Shown piece after piece: positions 35,279 to 46,841 of a DNA stretch of 64,000 bases. The stretch spans positions 1 to 64,000 of the forward strand of contig PYSS01000126.1 in assembly GCA_003049465.1 (NCBI GenBank), in the 5' to 3' direction. The notes below the pieces were generated by a model. The model made no database searches. It saw only the letters and a list, made by a program, of their open reading frames with translations, and was not told where the DNA came from. The position numbers and the translations under genes are program-made. This DNA is from Magnaporthiopsis rhizophila (taxonomy: Eukaryota; Ascomycota; Sordariomycetes; Magnaporthales; Magnaporthaceae). How positions within the stretch are numbered: the first letter of the stretch is position 1; every line of letters starts with the position of its first letter.

Positions 35279-35597
35279 GAGCTCAAGAAGAAGAAGAAAG
35301 TAAAGATGATATAAAAGCCACTCCCCGCTCAAAACACTTGTGGAAACCCAGAATAGGTTCGACACAGGGTGGCATCTGTACTATTCTCGCTTCTCACGAG
35401 GGCGAGAATTATGTATACCAAAACTGGGGATCCGGCGAGTCCTGGAGGCCTTGTTCAAGGATCTAGCTTCGGGTCTTTGTTTGTATGACAGGCTACGATA
35501 GACGGCGTTAGAAATATCCCAGGCGTATAAATATGTATGAGCACGATATCGGACGGCGAAGAATTGATTTTGTGTTTTTGTCCATGGAGATACCAAC
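35279..35597. other. Convergent intergenic region
   Basis: 3' regions of TIM54 (+) and the FAM192A/Fyv6-type gene (-). Nothing specific seen. Confidence 0.55.
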
Positions 35598-36197
35598 CTA
35601 ATCTGAATCATCATCAGATCCGTAGGCTACTAGCCCGAGACCGCCTGGCTTTGTCGGGGGAGGAGCAGCAGCCTGCGGTGCGTCAGGCTTTGTCGGCGGC
35701 GTCGGAGGCACCTTTGCCGCACCAGACGGTCCATCGACACCCGACGGAGGAGACCCAGGCCCGGTGCCATCCTTGGCCGCCGCCGTCTTTTGATCAGCCG
35801 TCGGCTTCGCCTCAGAAGTCTTGCGCCTCACGACGCCCTTGAGCATCCCCGCCCTCCCGCCATCATCCTTCCTCCTGCGCTTCCGGCCGGCAGCCCAGTC
35901 CTCCTCGGCGTCCGCCGCCGCTGTCCCGGATGCCCCCTCCTCCTGCTCCGCCGCGGCACCAGCTCCTCCGCCGCCGCCGCCGCCGCCCTTGCGCTGCGCC
36001 TCGCGGAACCGGTCGAGCCCTTCCTGGACCTCACGGCGCGTGCGGTCCTCCTCGCGGCGCGTCGACGCCTGCACCTCCTCCAGGAACTCGACCTCGTCGT
36101 CGTCGAGCGCCCGGAACTGGTTCTTGATCTTGTTGGCCTCTTCGAACGCGGCCTGCTTGGCGGCTGTGTGTTGTGGCGCGTAAGAAGTGGTTTTGAA

Positions 36198-36256
<59 letters not shown>

Positions 36257-36328
36257 NNNNNNNNNNNNNNNNNNNNNNNNNNNNNNNNNNNNNNNNNNNN
36301 NNNNNNNNNNNNNNNNNNNNNNNNNNNN

Positions 36329-36399
<71 letters not shown>

Positions 36400-36663
36400 A
36401 GAAAGACACAACTACATACCCTTGTTTTCCTGCAGAATCGCAAACAGGCTCTTCTCCCCGCCCTCAGCCAGCCTGCGCGCCTCGGCCTCCCGCTGCCGCC
36501 GCTGCTCCTCCAGCTCCCTGCTCACCGCCTCCCATTCATCCTTCCGGCTGGAGCTGCTGCCCCCAGGAGCGGGAGGCGAGACGGCGTCTTCTGCGGGCTG
36601 GTCGGCCGCCACGGCGTGGCCCGTCGCCGCGTCGATGGCCCCTGCCGAGATGAAGCGTGACAT
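35598..36663 (-). CDS. FAM192A (NIP30)/Fyv6-type nuclear protein
   Basis: Model complement(join(35598..36163,36420..36663)), 269 aa. The N-terminus MSRFISAGAID, the block SLFAILQENK and, after the intron, FEEANKIKNQFRALDDDEVE match the NIP30 domain. This domain is shared by animal FAM192A (a PA28-gamma proteasome activator partner) and yeast Fyv6 (a second-step splicing factor). The middle is a charged helical stretch with an eight-Gly run, then a basic nuclear-localisation-like RKRRRKDD. The C-terminus ends in the conserved GLVAYGSDDDSD, a CK2-type acidic tail. The single intron (GTATGT to ACACAG) contains an assembly gap flanked by poly-A/poly-G and an AG microsatellite, so its true length is unknown. 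The coding exons are unaffected. Confidence 0.88.
36196..36256. repeat. A26-G35 compound homopolymer next to a gap
   Basis: 26 A (36196-36221) directly followed by 35 G (36222-36256), running into the N gap. It lies inside the FAM192A/Fyv6-type intron. The G run may be a sequencing or gap-fill artefact. Confidence 0.9.
36257..36328. other. Assembly gap (72 N)
   Basis: Unresolved bases between a poly-G run and an AG dinucleotide array, inside an intron. Confidence 0.99.
36329..36394. repeat. (AG)33 microsatellite
   Basis: Perfect AG dinucleotide array of about 33 units adjoining the gap, in the intron of the FAM192A/Fyv6-type gene. On the transcribed strand it reads CT and lies just downstream of the donor. 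Confidence 0.97.
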
Positions 36664-38933
36664 GTGGACTGCCTAGGTGCCACCTGAGACGCGCAAAGGG
36701 CGACGGAGACGAGAGAACCCGAGACCCAATACAGTCGGCGAACGCGGGGGAAACTGTCAAAAAGTCGTTTGTTGGTAGCTGGAGGTTTGGGGGCTGCGGA
36801 TAGCCTGTCGCTGCTGCGGCAGATGTTGTCGGGTGAAAGTAAATGTTGAATGAGCAGCTGTGGTGCACGGCCTCCCCCGATACCTTGTTCAGTCATCGAT
36901 TCAAGGCAGAAACGAGCTGGAGGCCAGCGTGAAATTCTCATCAAGCCAAAGATGCCAACTCGGACAAGTTTAATGAACCAGCAAAAAAAGCATTCTCATG
37001 TTTTGTATTCGATGTACTTTCTGAGTCACTTTTCTTGTCCGATGTAGACGTAATACTACAAGACAGCCGAAGCCCTCCACCATGTCTGTTCTTTCCGTGG
37101 CAGCCAAGGTTGTGTGGCATTTTCCTGCTTGGCTGTTTTAATCCTCAACCGGTTGGCTTCGAGGTAGCCTCCACAAAGAAAAGAGCGCTGAAGGCGTGGC
37201 TCGACCGCCTGACGTTGGCGTCAGGCACTGATCATGCAGAAGAGGCTCGTACAGTAGCCACAGCGCTGCCCTTCCGGGTTAAACAGAATAGGCCTCCTTC
37301 CAAACCGATCCAGCCAAATATTCGTAATCTCGTAGAAAAAAGAAAAAAAGAAAAAAAAAAGGGTAGGCTACCAAAAAGACAATGACAAAGGAGACGATGA
37401 AAATTCAGTCTGCTAGCGAGAACAAACTTAATCGTTGCAACCGGGAAACAGGCTCGACAGACAGAAAAAGTCTGACATGAAGGAATAGAGAGTGGTGGCC
37501 GGGAGGGCAGTCAATAAGACGAGACCCTCTGCCCCCCTACGCAATATTCCCAAATTTGAAAATTCCACGAGAGCAACGGAGGGGAACCCGCAAACGAAGA
37601 GCCGGGCTGAAATCATTTGTCGCGGAGTTCTGACATCTCAAACTCTGAAAATCTGCGCGAAGCAAACGACAATGCGTTCAAGGAAAGCCGAACCAAGAAA
37701 AGAAGGGAAAAAGAAGGAACTGAAAGACGCCGCAACGTACAAAGTAAAACGTATAAAAAAATAACTCCGAAGGAAACCGCCCTGTTTTAACCATTTTATC
37801 GAATGCAAAGAAATAAAGTGAAGGAAGAACGAAGAATAAAGCAATCGAGCACGTTGGGGGTTTCATTCGCCTGCCACAAGGCGGAATGGGAGAGATTGGG
37901 TATCCCGAGGCCACGAGTGGCGCCTAGAACCCAGCAAGTGTGGCCAGTCGTTGCGGATTATTCTTAGAGACTGAACAAGGTACGTAGTTTCTCCTGGTGC
38001 TTTGGCGAGTCGGATTGCCTCAGAAAGCGATTCGAGAAGTTGTAGCTCCAACACGTTGGGGGATGGCGATGACGCGTCGAGAGACCATGAATGGAAGTAA
38101 TGCGAGGCAAATGCTGCCTTTTAACAGAGCTGGCTTATTGGGCGGTGGATGTAAAATCGCTTTTCGTCGAGTGAAAGCCATCGCAAGTCTGAAAGAAAAG
38201 GTCGTTGTGGAGGGCGTAGGGCGGCGTAGACGTGTCCTGAGAGAGGGTAGTAACGAGGAAAAAATAAAATAAAAGAAAAACCAATCGTCCCAAAATGTTT
38301 TGTCTTAACCGCCAGGAAACCGTGCAAGTAATCAAATGATAGAAACCCGCAATCTAGGTGGCGCAAGAAAAAAAAAACTCCCACAGCTGAATAGCAGGTA
38401 TTAAATCCAGAAACGCCGAGCAATGGGATATATCACCAATCCGTATACCGAGGGCAAAAGAAAAGTGCAGAGTATAAGAAAAGGACAAGATCATTAGAAA
38501 CAAGCCAAGACGGCAGATGTCGCGCCTGTCCGCTTTGCTCGAAGACTGCAGTGTCGATAGAGACCCGCCCTGAATGGGTAGCCAAGGCCCTAGGCGATCG
38601 AGAGATCTCGGTATGGCGTGATGAAGACGATGTTGGCGCGGTCGCAAGCGCAATGAGGGGGTATGGAGTGGCCCCGGAGTGTAGGAAAGGACCAGTGATG
38701 CTGAGATTAAAGGGTCCGCTCCATGTCTGGTCTGTTGGGCGAGAGGCGAGGCCCGCCTGAGACGCGACTGTTCTGAAGGTTCCCGGTGGGTATCAGGTAA
38801 TGCAAATGTGTTTATCGTTCTTCGCGGAGCCGTGTGTAAAAGAGACTCCGTGCGCAAGCAAGAAATGCAGAAAATGAAAGAGAGAGAAAAAAAAAAAAAA
38901 AAACGAATTCCCCCTAGACATGAGGAGAACCTC
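36664..38933. other. 2.3-kb intergenic region, no gene seen
   Basis: Between the 5' end of the FAM192A/Fyv6-type gene and the 3' end of the cyclin gene. A-rich stretches occur at about 37330-37380 and 37690-37770, with A17 near 38888. The scattered short frames look random. Confidence 0.6.
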
Positions 38934-40013
38934 TCAGCCCATGACGGTCTGGCCATAGCCATGAGTCATGCCGAAGTAGGTGGCTGGCTTGTGCTGAGCA
39001 GATCCCACGCAGTTGGCACAGGCACAGTCGGTAGCATTGGGGTCCCAGATGTTGCGGCTGTAGCCATAGTAGCCAGCGTGTGCTGAGACTGGATGCCGTG
39101 AGCTGTGATGATAGGCGTTGCGAGCAGCGGGCTGCTGGTACGGAGCCTGTCGCGAGTAGGTTCCAGACGAAAGGCCCCTTGAGAACCAGTCGTTGTACTG
39201 AGCGTTGTGGCTGGCTGCCGAGTTTATGGTGGCCGAGTTCAGATACTCGGGTGTGCCATAGCCGGAATCAGGCGGGGTGAGAGGCATGGTGCACGGGGCT
39301 TGGTTGGCGGACCAGCCACCCATGCGAGTAGCATACCATCCGTCCTGCACAGATGCGCCGCTCTGCGGCGACAAATCGCTTCTCTTCAGGTTCAGGCTCT
39401 GGAGGCGCTCGTACTCGGCAACCTGCTGTTGATGCCACGTCGAGTAGCCAGCGGTGGGGCGTGCGTAGACGTCGGTGTCGATCCGGAGACCAGATGGCAT
39501 CAGACGTTCACGAGAAGCCTGGGCCTTCTGCCTCTCCTTGGTGGCCTGCCACTCCTTCCAGCTCTTGAGCCAGGCACTGTAGTCCTTGCTCCTGTCGAGA
39601 TTGACGTAGAGATTCCAGTTGATGGCAGCCAGCCACTCGTGCTCGAGGGTGTTAAGCTCTTGCACACCGATGCCACTGACCTCGGACCAGGAGCGGTTCT
39701 GGAAGGTGTTGTCATCGAGGAATTTGCTTCCGAGGAGGAAGGCGGTCGTCAACATGCGCCAGACTTGTCCCTCGGAGATTGTGGGACGCTGACCGCCAAG
39801 GCTCATCATGTTGATTCGCTTGGCCATGTAGTTCATGCCGAGAAGAATGGTGGTGCTCGGCAGTCGAGTCGACGTGAGGATCTGGGAGACGAACTTCCGG
39901 AAAGGAGCAGAGACAGCCGCGTTCCCGAGGGCCAGGCGGGTGGCCATCTCGGCAACATATTCGGCCATCAACTCGACCTCATAGTCGAGGACAGCGCAGA
40001 CTCCGCCGGGCAT
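38934..40013 (-). CDS. Clg1/Pho85-type cyclin
   Basis: Single-exon model, 359 aa, from the ATG at 40013 (MPGGVCAVLDYEVELMAEYV); the frame is open further upstream but without another ATG. Residues about 20-150 form a cyclin box. Typical segments are FRKFVSQILTSTRLPSTTIL, the KR motif in YMAKRINMM, AFLLGSKFLDDNTFQNRSW and LNTLEHEWLAAINWNLYV. This is the fungal Pcl/Clg1 group, which partners the Pho85/Cdk5-like kinase in growth, nutrient and polarity control. The C-terminal half is disordered, rich in Tyr, Gln, Ser and Asn, and ends with a cysteine pair (CACANC) and GYGQTVMG. A large gene-free region lies upstream, so a long spliced leader is possible. Confidence 0.87.
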   Translation of the reverse strand: MPGGVCAVLDYEVELMAEYVAEMATRLALGNAAVSAPFRKFVSQILTSTRLPSTTILLGMNYMAKRINMMSLGGQRPTISEGQVWRMLTTAFLLGSKFLDDNTFQNRSWSEVSGIGVQELNTLEHEWLAAINWNLYVNLDRSKDYSAWLKSWKEWQATKERQKAQASRERLMPSGLRIDTDVYARPTAGYSTWHQQQVAEYERLQSLNLKRSDLSPQSGASVQDGWYATRMGGWSANQAPCTMPLTPPDSGYGTPEYLNSATINSAASHNAQYNDWFSRGLSSGTYSRQAPYQQPAARNAYHHSSRHPVSAHAGYYGYSRNIWDPNATDCACANCVGSAQHKPATYFGMTHGYGQTVMG

Positions 40014-41319
40014 GATGGGCAAGTGGGCAGGAAAGAAACTCGGTGGCAGGCCGGCCGAGTTTCTGGGGGATGGGTGTCGATCTTTCGACAACTTCGACTA
40101 CTGAAGCACCTGAAAAATGTGGCACAGCAAGAAGGGTTTAACCACAGCTTGCTGGCTTATTATTCAAGGCGATCAAGCAGACGGGTCGTCTTGGAGACGA
40201 GAGGTAGAGACCGAGGTTTATCTGGAAAAGCAAGCCATAGATGGAGTTCTCCAGAGCGATGCTGACTAGAGAGATGATTTCGAATGATGGCAGCGAACGC
40301 TCGTCGATGAAAAAGAAATCGACGGTCGAGGGTGTGTAATTAAAGTCGAGAGCGCAGCGACAAGGCAACCGACGTTGCTGTATCGGGGACTTGGTCTTGC
40401 AGGTGTGAGCAAGTCGTCGGAGTGGGTGGGTGAGAGATGGTCGAGGGGAACTGTCGGCCAAACGCGGTATTTGGCCGGAGTCGAGAAATATTAAACGGGC
40501 ACCGACGCACTTAAATAACAGTATGTCAGTACGAATTTTTCGCTCGGACGCTGGAAAACTCGCAGTCGACAGTGTGGGCCCAGGCTCCCGCTCGAAGGCC
40601 GCGGTGACGGAAATGGTCGTTGCGTTTCGAGTCAAGGTGATTGAGGCGCGGTAAGGAAAGGAAGATTGCAAACAGGCCGAGCCAACCGCAGAAGAAAAGG
40701 TAGGAAATTGATGATGTGGTTGGACGCCGAATTGAAGGAACAAGATTCCACGGCCACCGCCTTGAGACCTTGTTGTTGATGTGAGGGACACCAAGGTTCA
40801 AGACGTTTGATTCCTGCCCTTTTTGTTGGGGCCACCACGCTGTCAATGTGGCAGGGAACTCCTGGCGGGATTGTGGCGGGTGTGCAAGATTAAATAACTT
40901 CGACGAGAGTGCGAAGGCAAATGAAACGGAAGGGCGTGGCGAGCTTTGAAGAGGGCGGGCCAGAGGGAAAACAGGGCGCAATTATTCCGAAGCCGCGCAC
41001 GGCAGCAATCCGTAGCAGAGGGCAGCGCAGTGAACGAACAGTCAAGACTGACCTGGCAGTAACGGATGCGTCGATGTTCGTCGCAATGGGCGCGGATCTC
41101 CTCCTCGAATCGGTCGGTTGGACGGTCGGTCGGTTGAAGTGACTTCCGCGGCAACAAAACCGAAGATTCCACGAGCTCTCTCGGACTTGCACAGCAATCA
41201 ACAGAGCTGAAGCGGTAGGGCCCAGGTCGAAATTGCAGCACACCACCGAAATCCAAAGGGCCGACAACACAAAAGTGAATTTGGTCGTCGTCGTCGTAAA
41301 GGCTTCGAAAAGACTTTGC

Positions 41320-41460
41320 GAATTGTCGGATTCGGGTCGGTCGAGATGGTGAGGGAAGACTGGAGTCGGGAAAAGAGAGGAGGAAGAGGATGCGAGGAGA
41401 GGCGGGCGGAAGGACGAAAAAAAGCGGACGGGAAGGGGAAAAGAAGGGGAGCAGCCCACA
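41320..41460 (-). promoter_or_regulatory. Polypurine/polypyrimidine tract upstream of the cyclin gene
   Basis: The plus strand is almost all G and A over more than 100 bp (CT-rich on the cyclin coding strand), about 1.3-1.45 kb upstream of the cyclin ATG. CT-rich tracts on the coding strand are common near fungal transcription starts, so this may mark the start of a long cyclin leader. Inference only. Confidence 0.35.
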
Positions 41461-44400
41461 CCAAGGGTCAGGGTGGTGATGACGAGAAGCGAGCGCAAGT
41501 AAAACAGGCCCCCCTGGGGGTGTGCGCCGTGTTCGGGGTGGGTAAGATGGATTGGGGCGTGGATGAACGGGCAAACTGGCGTAATGGAAAGAAAAAAAAG
41601 TGGGAGGAGGCGGTTTGGATTACGGAGGCGCTCGGTAGCCCAGTAGGTGCCAGCCAATTCCAGTCGTGTTCCCGCGCACTGTGGAGGCAGCTGGACGACC
41701 GTCAGTCGCACACTGTAAACATTGTCTAGGGCTCACTATGGCAGTCGGGGCCACCATGGGTCAAGTGCTCCGTGATTCGTGATTGCGTGTGGGAGGGCAG
41801 AGAGGCGGTGGGGATGGGTCGCCTGCGAAATCAGGAGCTGTTACGGTGGGCGTCCTACTCCCGCAAACAAGGGATGGCCGGCTGGGTGAGTCCAAAAAAA
41901 GGGTTCCGAGGCCAAGCGGCCAGAGGGGTGCACACAGTATTTTGGACGCACTCCCTCGGGCCCACCGCAGACACGGCAAAAAAACAGACCCGTCTTTGGG
42001 CGGCTTTCCACCACATTTCTGCAGCAACTGGACGGCACATTGTTACCTAAGCCAGCACCCTAGGATCCTTTAGTGCTGCACAAGCTTGACGCTGTTGTTC
42101 AAGCACGCCTGGACGACAGCATCCGACGGCAGGGACCGACTTGTTTTTCTTTCTATCTCGCCTTTTCTTCTCCCTGGTGACCTTGTAAAAGAAAAAAAAG
42201 AAAAAAAAGGGAGCAGTTAAAAATAGGGTCCGCCTGATGTTCCACGAGGGGCGTAATGCTCCAGCAAGACTCACTCGTCAGCGCGACGGGAGGGGACGCG
42301 AATCTCGTTTGGTGCGGACAAGGGAATTATGAAGCCTGTCGCACATCTCATCCCGTCCTGTCCCAAGGCAACAACAGTACCAGGGCCTGTGGCCACCAGA
42401 GGTCGAAACAAGCCACCACCAATTCGCCTTGCTGTTGGCCCTCGTCCGAGTCAAGGTTTCAATGGTCAGTCGTCATCGTCAGTCGTCCACGTGAAAACGT
42501 CGAAAAAAAAAAAAAAATCTGTAGGACGTGCCCCTCCCTCTCTTCAGCAAAGCCCGCACAGTTACCTAAGGCAGGGGGCAGGCGCATCTTGACCAGACGG
42601 ACGCTCGTCCGCCAAAAGCTGCGGCACTCTGTGCTGAGGGATTTTTCTGTGCGGTGGTGCCCAAGCAATGAATGCAAACGCCGACCCCATCCTCCGGCAT
42701 AGCGAGGCTCCCATGCACAACGCGTCCGCATCGTACCTACCTATTCAATAACTCATCGGGAGCACCATTTCAAGCCGGTCGACCGTCAGAGCTTGTTATG
42801 GCAAAGATGATATCTGTGATTAGACTGGTTACCCCGGTGGCAGCTAAAGTGGTTGGAGCGACAACAGGGACCATTGCAATGTTTTTGCCCGGGCATTGCC
42901 CTGCTTTCCTTCTCCTTCATTTGGGAATAATGCATGGCGTCTATTGCCGTTCCCGAACCGGTACCTCGGTCCTGGTTGTTGTGTGCACCGTGGCTGTTGA
43001 TGCGTCCCTGATTGCCTCGTTTCGACGGGCAGGATGTTACAGTAGCCCACCTGGGCCGTCACCCATTTGGGACGAATTTGCTACCCGGCCCGGCCAACCC
43101 AGTCCCAAAAATTTCCCAGCCATGTGAACACGCAAGAAAAATTAGACAGAGTGCAGGAAGGGGGAGGGGGCAATGAAAACGCGCATTGGAAAAGAAGAAT
43201 AAAAGCAACGGTAAAATTAAAAATAAATCGCTGACGGCACCAGCACACGTTTTGGTCTTTAGCGGGACCCCAGTCTGTTTATGCGGATGCGTTCAAGTCA
43301 ATGAACAACCACAAAAGACGGCAGTGATTACATGGAAGCTGTGAACCAGAACTCACAGCTATCCCCTCGCACTCATTTGAAGACTCCATGCTCCAGGCAT
43401 GCGCCTAGCTCAAATGTTTCTTTGTTTATCCGCATGTCAAGATTTCAAAGCGAGTAATTTGTGCGCTAGATTAACCAGGGCGATGGCTGCGAGAATCAGG
43501 TCGTAAATAAACCTAGGTTCATTGAATGAGGCGAACACGACGCCTAGAAAGCGAATAATGCACATTGAGACAATGAATGACGACGAAACGGTACGACCAG
43601 ATGACCAGAGGTAGGGCAGAGAAAGAAAAAAAAACGTCCCAGTCGGGTTAGCTGCCGTGTGCAACTGCGCGTCGATCCCTTGAACCGACGAGTTATTATT
43701 ATCCTCGGCCCAGCACGCGCATGAGCCTGGGCCAGTCAGACTCCCTGTTTTGCCTGGGCAGTTAATAAAGAATGAATGTTATCTGGTTTCCGCAGTCGTG
43801 TCGCATCCCAACCAGCCTTGCTGTCTCGTATATTTTCGCCAGGTGGCAAAAGGAGACCCTGAAATCATCGGAAAGGGGACGGATGGCTCGGGACTGGAAA
43901 GAGTACACCAAAAGTCACGTCGTCGAGGACACCAGGAACATCGAAGACGGCGGTGGACCACGACGAGGATTGTTGCTTGTTCTGATTTGATTTGGACCCA
44001 GCCTACCTTCCAGAACCCCCTGCTCTGCCCTGCCACGCTTTCACGGACAAAACCATGCAAGCAAGCCATGTTCACCGCTCTCAAATAAAAAGATAAATAA
44101 ATAAATAAAAGAAAACCACCAGCCCCCTCGACACCCCCCTTGGTGTCATGTGATCCGAGACGGGCCTGTTCCGGGTACCAGCGGGCAGGGGAGCCTGTTA
44201 CGAGTCAGGGACCAAAGAAGAAACCCAGGAGGAAATTTTCAATGTTGGGAAATTGGTTGCGCTTGCCAGAATGCCCTGGGGCGCCAGAATCGTCGGCCAA
44301 TAGGCTTGCCGAAATGTGCAACCGGTAATTCGCCCACACCGAGTGTTTGGCACACGCCATGTGGTGGCTCCAAGGGCGCGCCGCGCGCCGCTCCACCCAC

Positions 44401-45034
44401 CAGTGGGAAGGAACCCAGACAGGAACAGAAAACTGAGATCGGACAGTGGACCGCCCATGCAAGACAATCGTCGAACGGCAGGGGCGAGAGAAGAAAAAAA
44501 AAGAAAAACGTATCAAGTTGGATGCTTGGCCGCCAGCCACCTGCCTCACAGGGTTGATCGTCGCGAGGCGTCTTGGCTCGGGAGTTACGCAGGGCGTGTT
44601 ATTCCCAGCAGTCAAATTTTGGTCAAGAAAATGAGCCATTTTGACACTGTTCAACCCACCTAATTTCGGTGGAGCTGCGGCCGCTGTCAAGAAAGCCTGG
44701 GGCTGTGATCTACAGTGTGTATTTCGGTTGGTGGCAATTATCGATATTGCAAACGTCACCGTCTTCTGTCACTTTCCGACAATCGAAACGGATAAACAGA
44801 GCAAAAAAAGCGGCGTAAGAAAAAAAGAAAAAAAAAAAGAGAGACAGGAGTGCAGCAGAGCCGTGCCGTGCCTCACAGCCGCCTACAAATACGTACCCCA
44901 GTCAGCTTGCAGGCAGGCCATTGGCCACAAAAACTGTAGGTTACGGTCGGACGAAAATCACCGGTCGGGAACGTCCCAAGTCGATTCTCCGAAGGCACTC
45001 CAATCGCGTTTCGTCGTCGTGGCGCAAAAAGAAA

Positions 45035-45037
<3 letters not shown>

Positions 45038-45073
<36 letters not shown>

Positions 45074-45101
45074 NAAAAAAAAAAAAAAAAAAAAAAAAAA
45101 A
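45038..45101. repeat. Poly-A run of 64 positions with one N
   Basis: A homopolymer with a single N at 45074. Probably two reads or contigs joined through a homopolymer; its true length is uncertain. Confidence 0.95.
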
Positions 45102-46785
45102 CACCAGTGAGGGGAGGGGGTGGACCCTGGTGCCGGGCAGCCAGCCCAGCCGGCCATCCGAGGCCCAGGCGTCGCAGCAGTTGGTTGACGCGCAAAAACC
45201 CCCCACTTTCCCCCTCTTTTGCCGCTCCAAATCGGGGTGGGCTACAGGAGGGCACGCGCTGCTGCAAGCTGCAGAAAGCACAGGGCAGCTTTCCATCAAT
45301 CAATCCACACCAGTCGTCCACTTAGGTTGTGGGCTCTCCTCTAGGCCGCTGGAGCGAAGTGGCGACGAAGCTCTTCACCGCCCATCGGGGGGCGCCCTTT
45401 ATCCACACCGACTGCAGGCGGGGGAACCGTTGTGTGTCCCATCGCTGGCACCGCACCCACGATCGGAACTGGACGGAGAGACCAGGGGATCGGGGAGCCG
45501 AGTATGGGGGAAGGCGGCGGGACTTGCTGCTTTGGTTTTTGCTGCGCCCTGATGGGGCATGGGGGGAGCAGGTCCAAACGAGGTGAAGGGTCTGACTCCT
45601 CCTGCTCCCGTGTTAGACACGTATTCCAGGCACGTAACCCTTGCGTTCTCTGTGTGGTCGTGTTGTCATCATCACCGCCAGAAAAAGTAAAGGAGGAACG
45701 GAAGAGTGACGGGGGTCAGAGGAAGCGCCGCCTCAACCTCGCCACACGCTTTTTTCCATCATCTGCCTGCCTGCCTGCCCAGCCCGTCGAATGCTATGGA
45801 ACGCGTGCCCCCGGTTGGTCAGACCAAGGCCAGGGAGCCAAGATTGACCATCAGCCTACCACCGATCAGCGGATGAGCAAGAGAGTGGAAGTCATCAGTG
45901 GGTTGAGTGGCTTCGCCGGGGTTTGTCCAACTCTCCGATTTGCTGTTGTCCACTCAGCCCGGCACACCCACCCCAACCACCACCACCACCACAACGGACA
46001 GTACAACCTGCCCGATGCAGCGAAGCGGTGCGTATTTTGCGTCCAGCCGCCGTGAGCCAGCCGACCGACCATGCACCACCCAGCCGCCGTCCTGCACTTG
46101 CACTGTACATACCACCCGCCACCCGACCGACCATCCTGCGGGTCAAGCCAGCGTGACGTGCCCCTACTGCTGTACCCGAGCGTTGAGTGCTGAAGAAGTG
46201 CTGTCTGTCCTTTGCGAGGCTTAAAGGCGGTGGGCGAGATCCGCAGCGGTCCCCTTTTCCCCTGCAAGCAAGCGCCAGCGTGCCGATTTCCGCTTGTCCC
46301 CCGCCCATCACCATCGGGAATTAAAGCCTTTCCTTTTTTTTTTCTTTTTTTTTTTTTTCCCTCTGCCATCTGTCCTTTTTTTTCTTTTTGGGTCTTGTGC
46401 CCTTGTCCGGTTTAGGCTGCACCTTTGCCAAGTGCCTCTTTCTCCCCAACCAACGCGTGCGTTTGGACGCTACAACGACCTTGGCCTGCGACCAGTGCCG
46501 ACAGCCTGCGTCTCGGGAAATCGAAACGTCTACATCGTTGGTTCCGTTGTCGGCTGCACGCTCTCGGTCACAAGCTGTGCCAACGAGCATGGACACAGTG
46601 GGAAACTGCCGCCGCCAAGAATGAGGGATATAGAGTTTAGAGTTGCAAAATTCTCTCTGTGATGTCGCTTTTCTTTTTTTTTTCTCCCGTCCCCCGTCGG
46701 CCGGACCCAGTGCCACTGGGCTGGTTGGTTCGCACACGAGACCTCGCTTTCCGTCACTCACGTGGCCCGCCAGGTGCTCCGAATG

Positions 46786-46841
46786 CCCCCCCCCCCCCCC
46801 CCCCCCNNNNNNNNNNNCCCCCCCCCCCCCCCCCCCCCCCC
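46786..46841. repeat. Poly-C run containing an 11-N gap
   Basis: 21 C, then N at 46807-46817, then 24 C. As with the poly-G site at 36.2 kb, the gap sits in a G/C homopolymer. Confidence 0.95.

Noticed and set aside
35790..36653. Long frames on both strands through the N gap at 36.3 kb
   Set aside because: They continue only through N, poly-G and AG repeats. The splice signals show that this stretch is an intron.
44641..45552. 303-codon frame crossing the poly-A/N site
   Set aside because: Open mainly because poly-A reads as Lys and N does not stop it. No conserved sequence.
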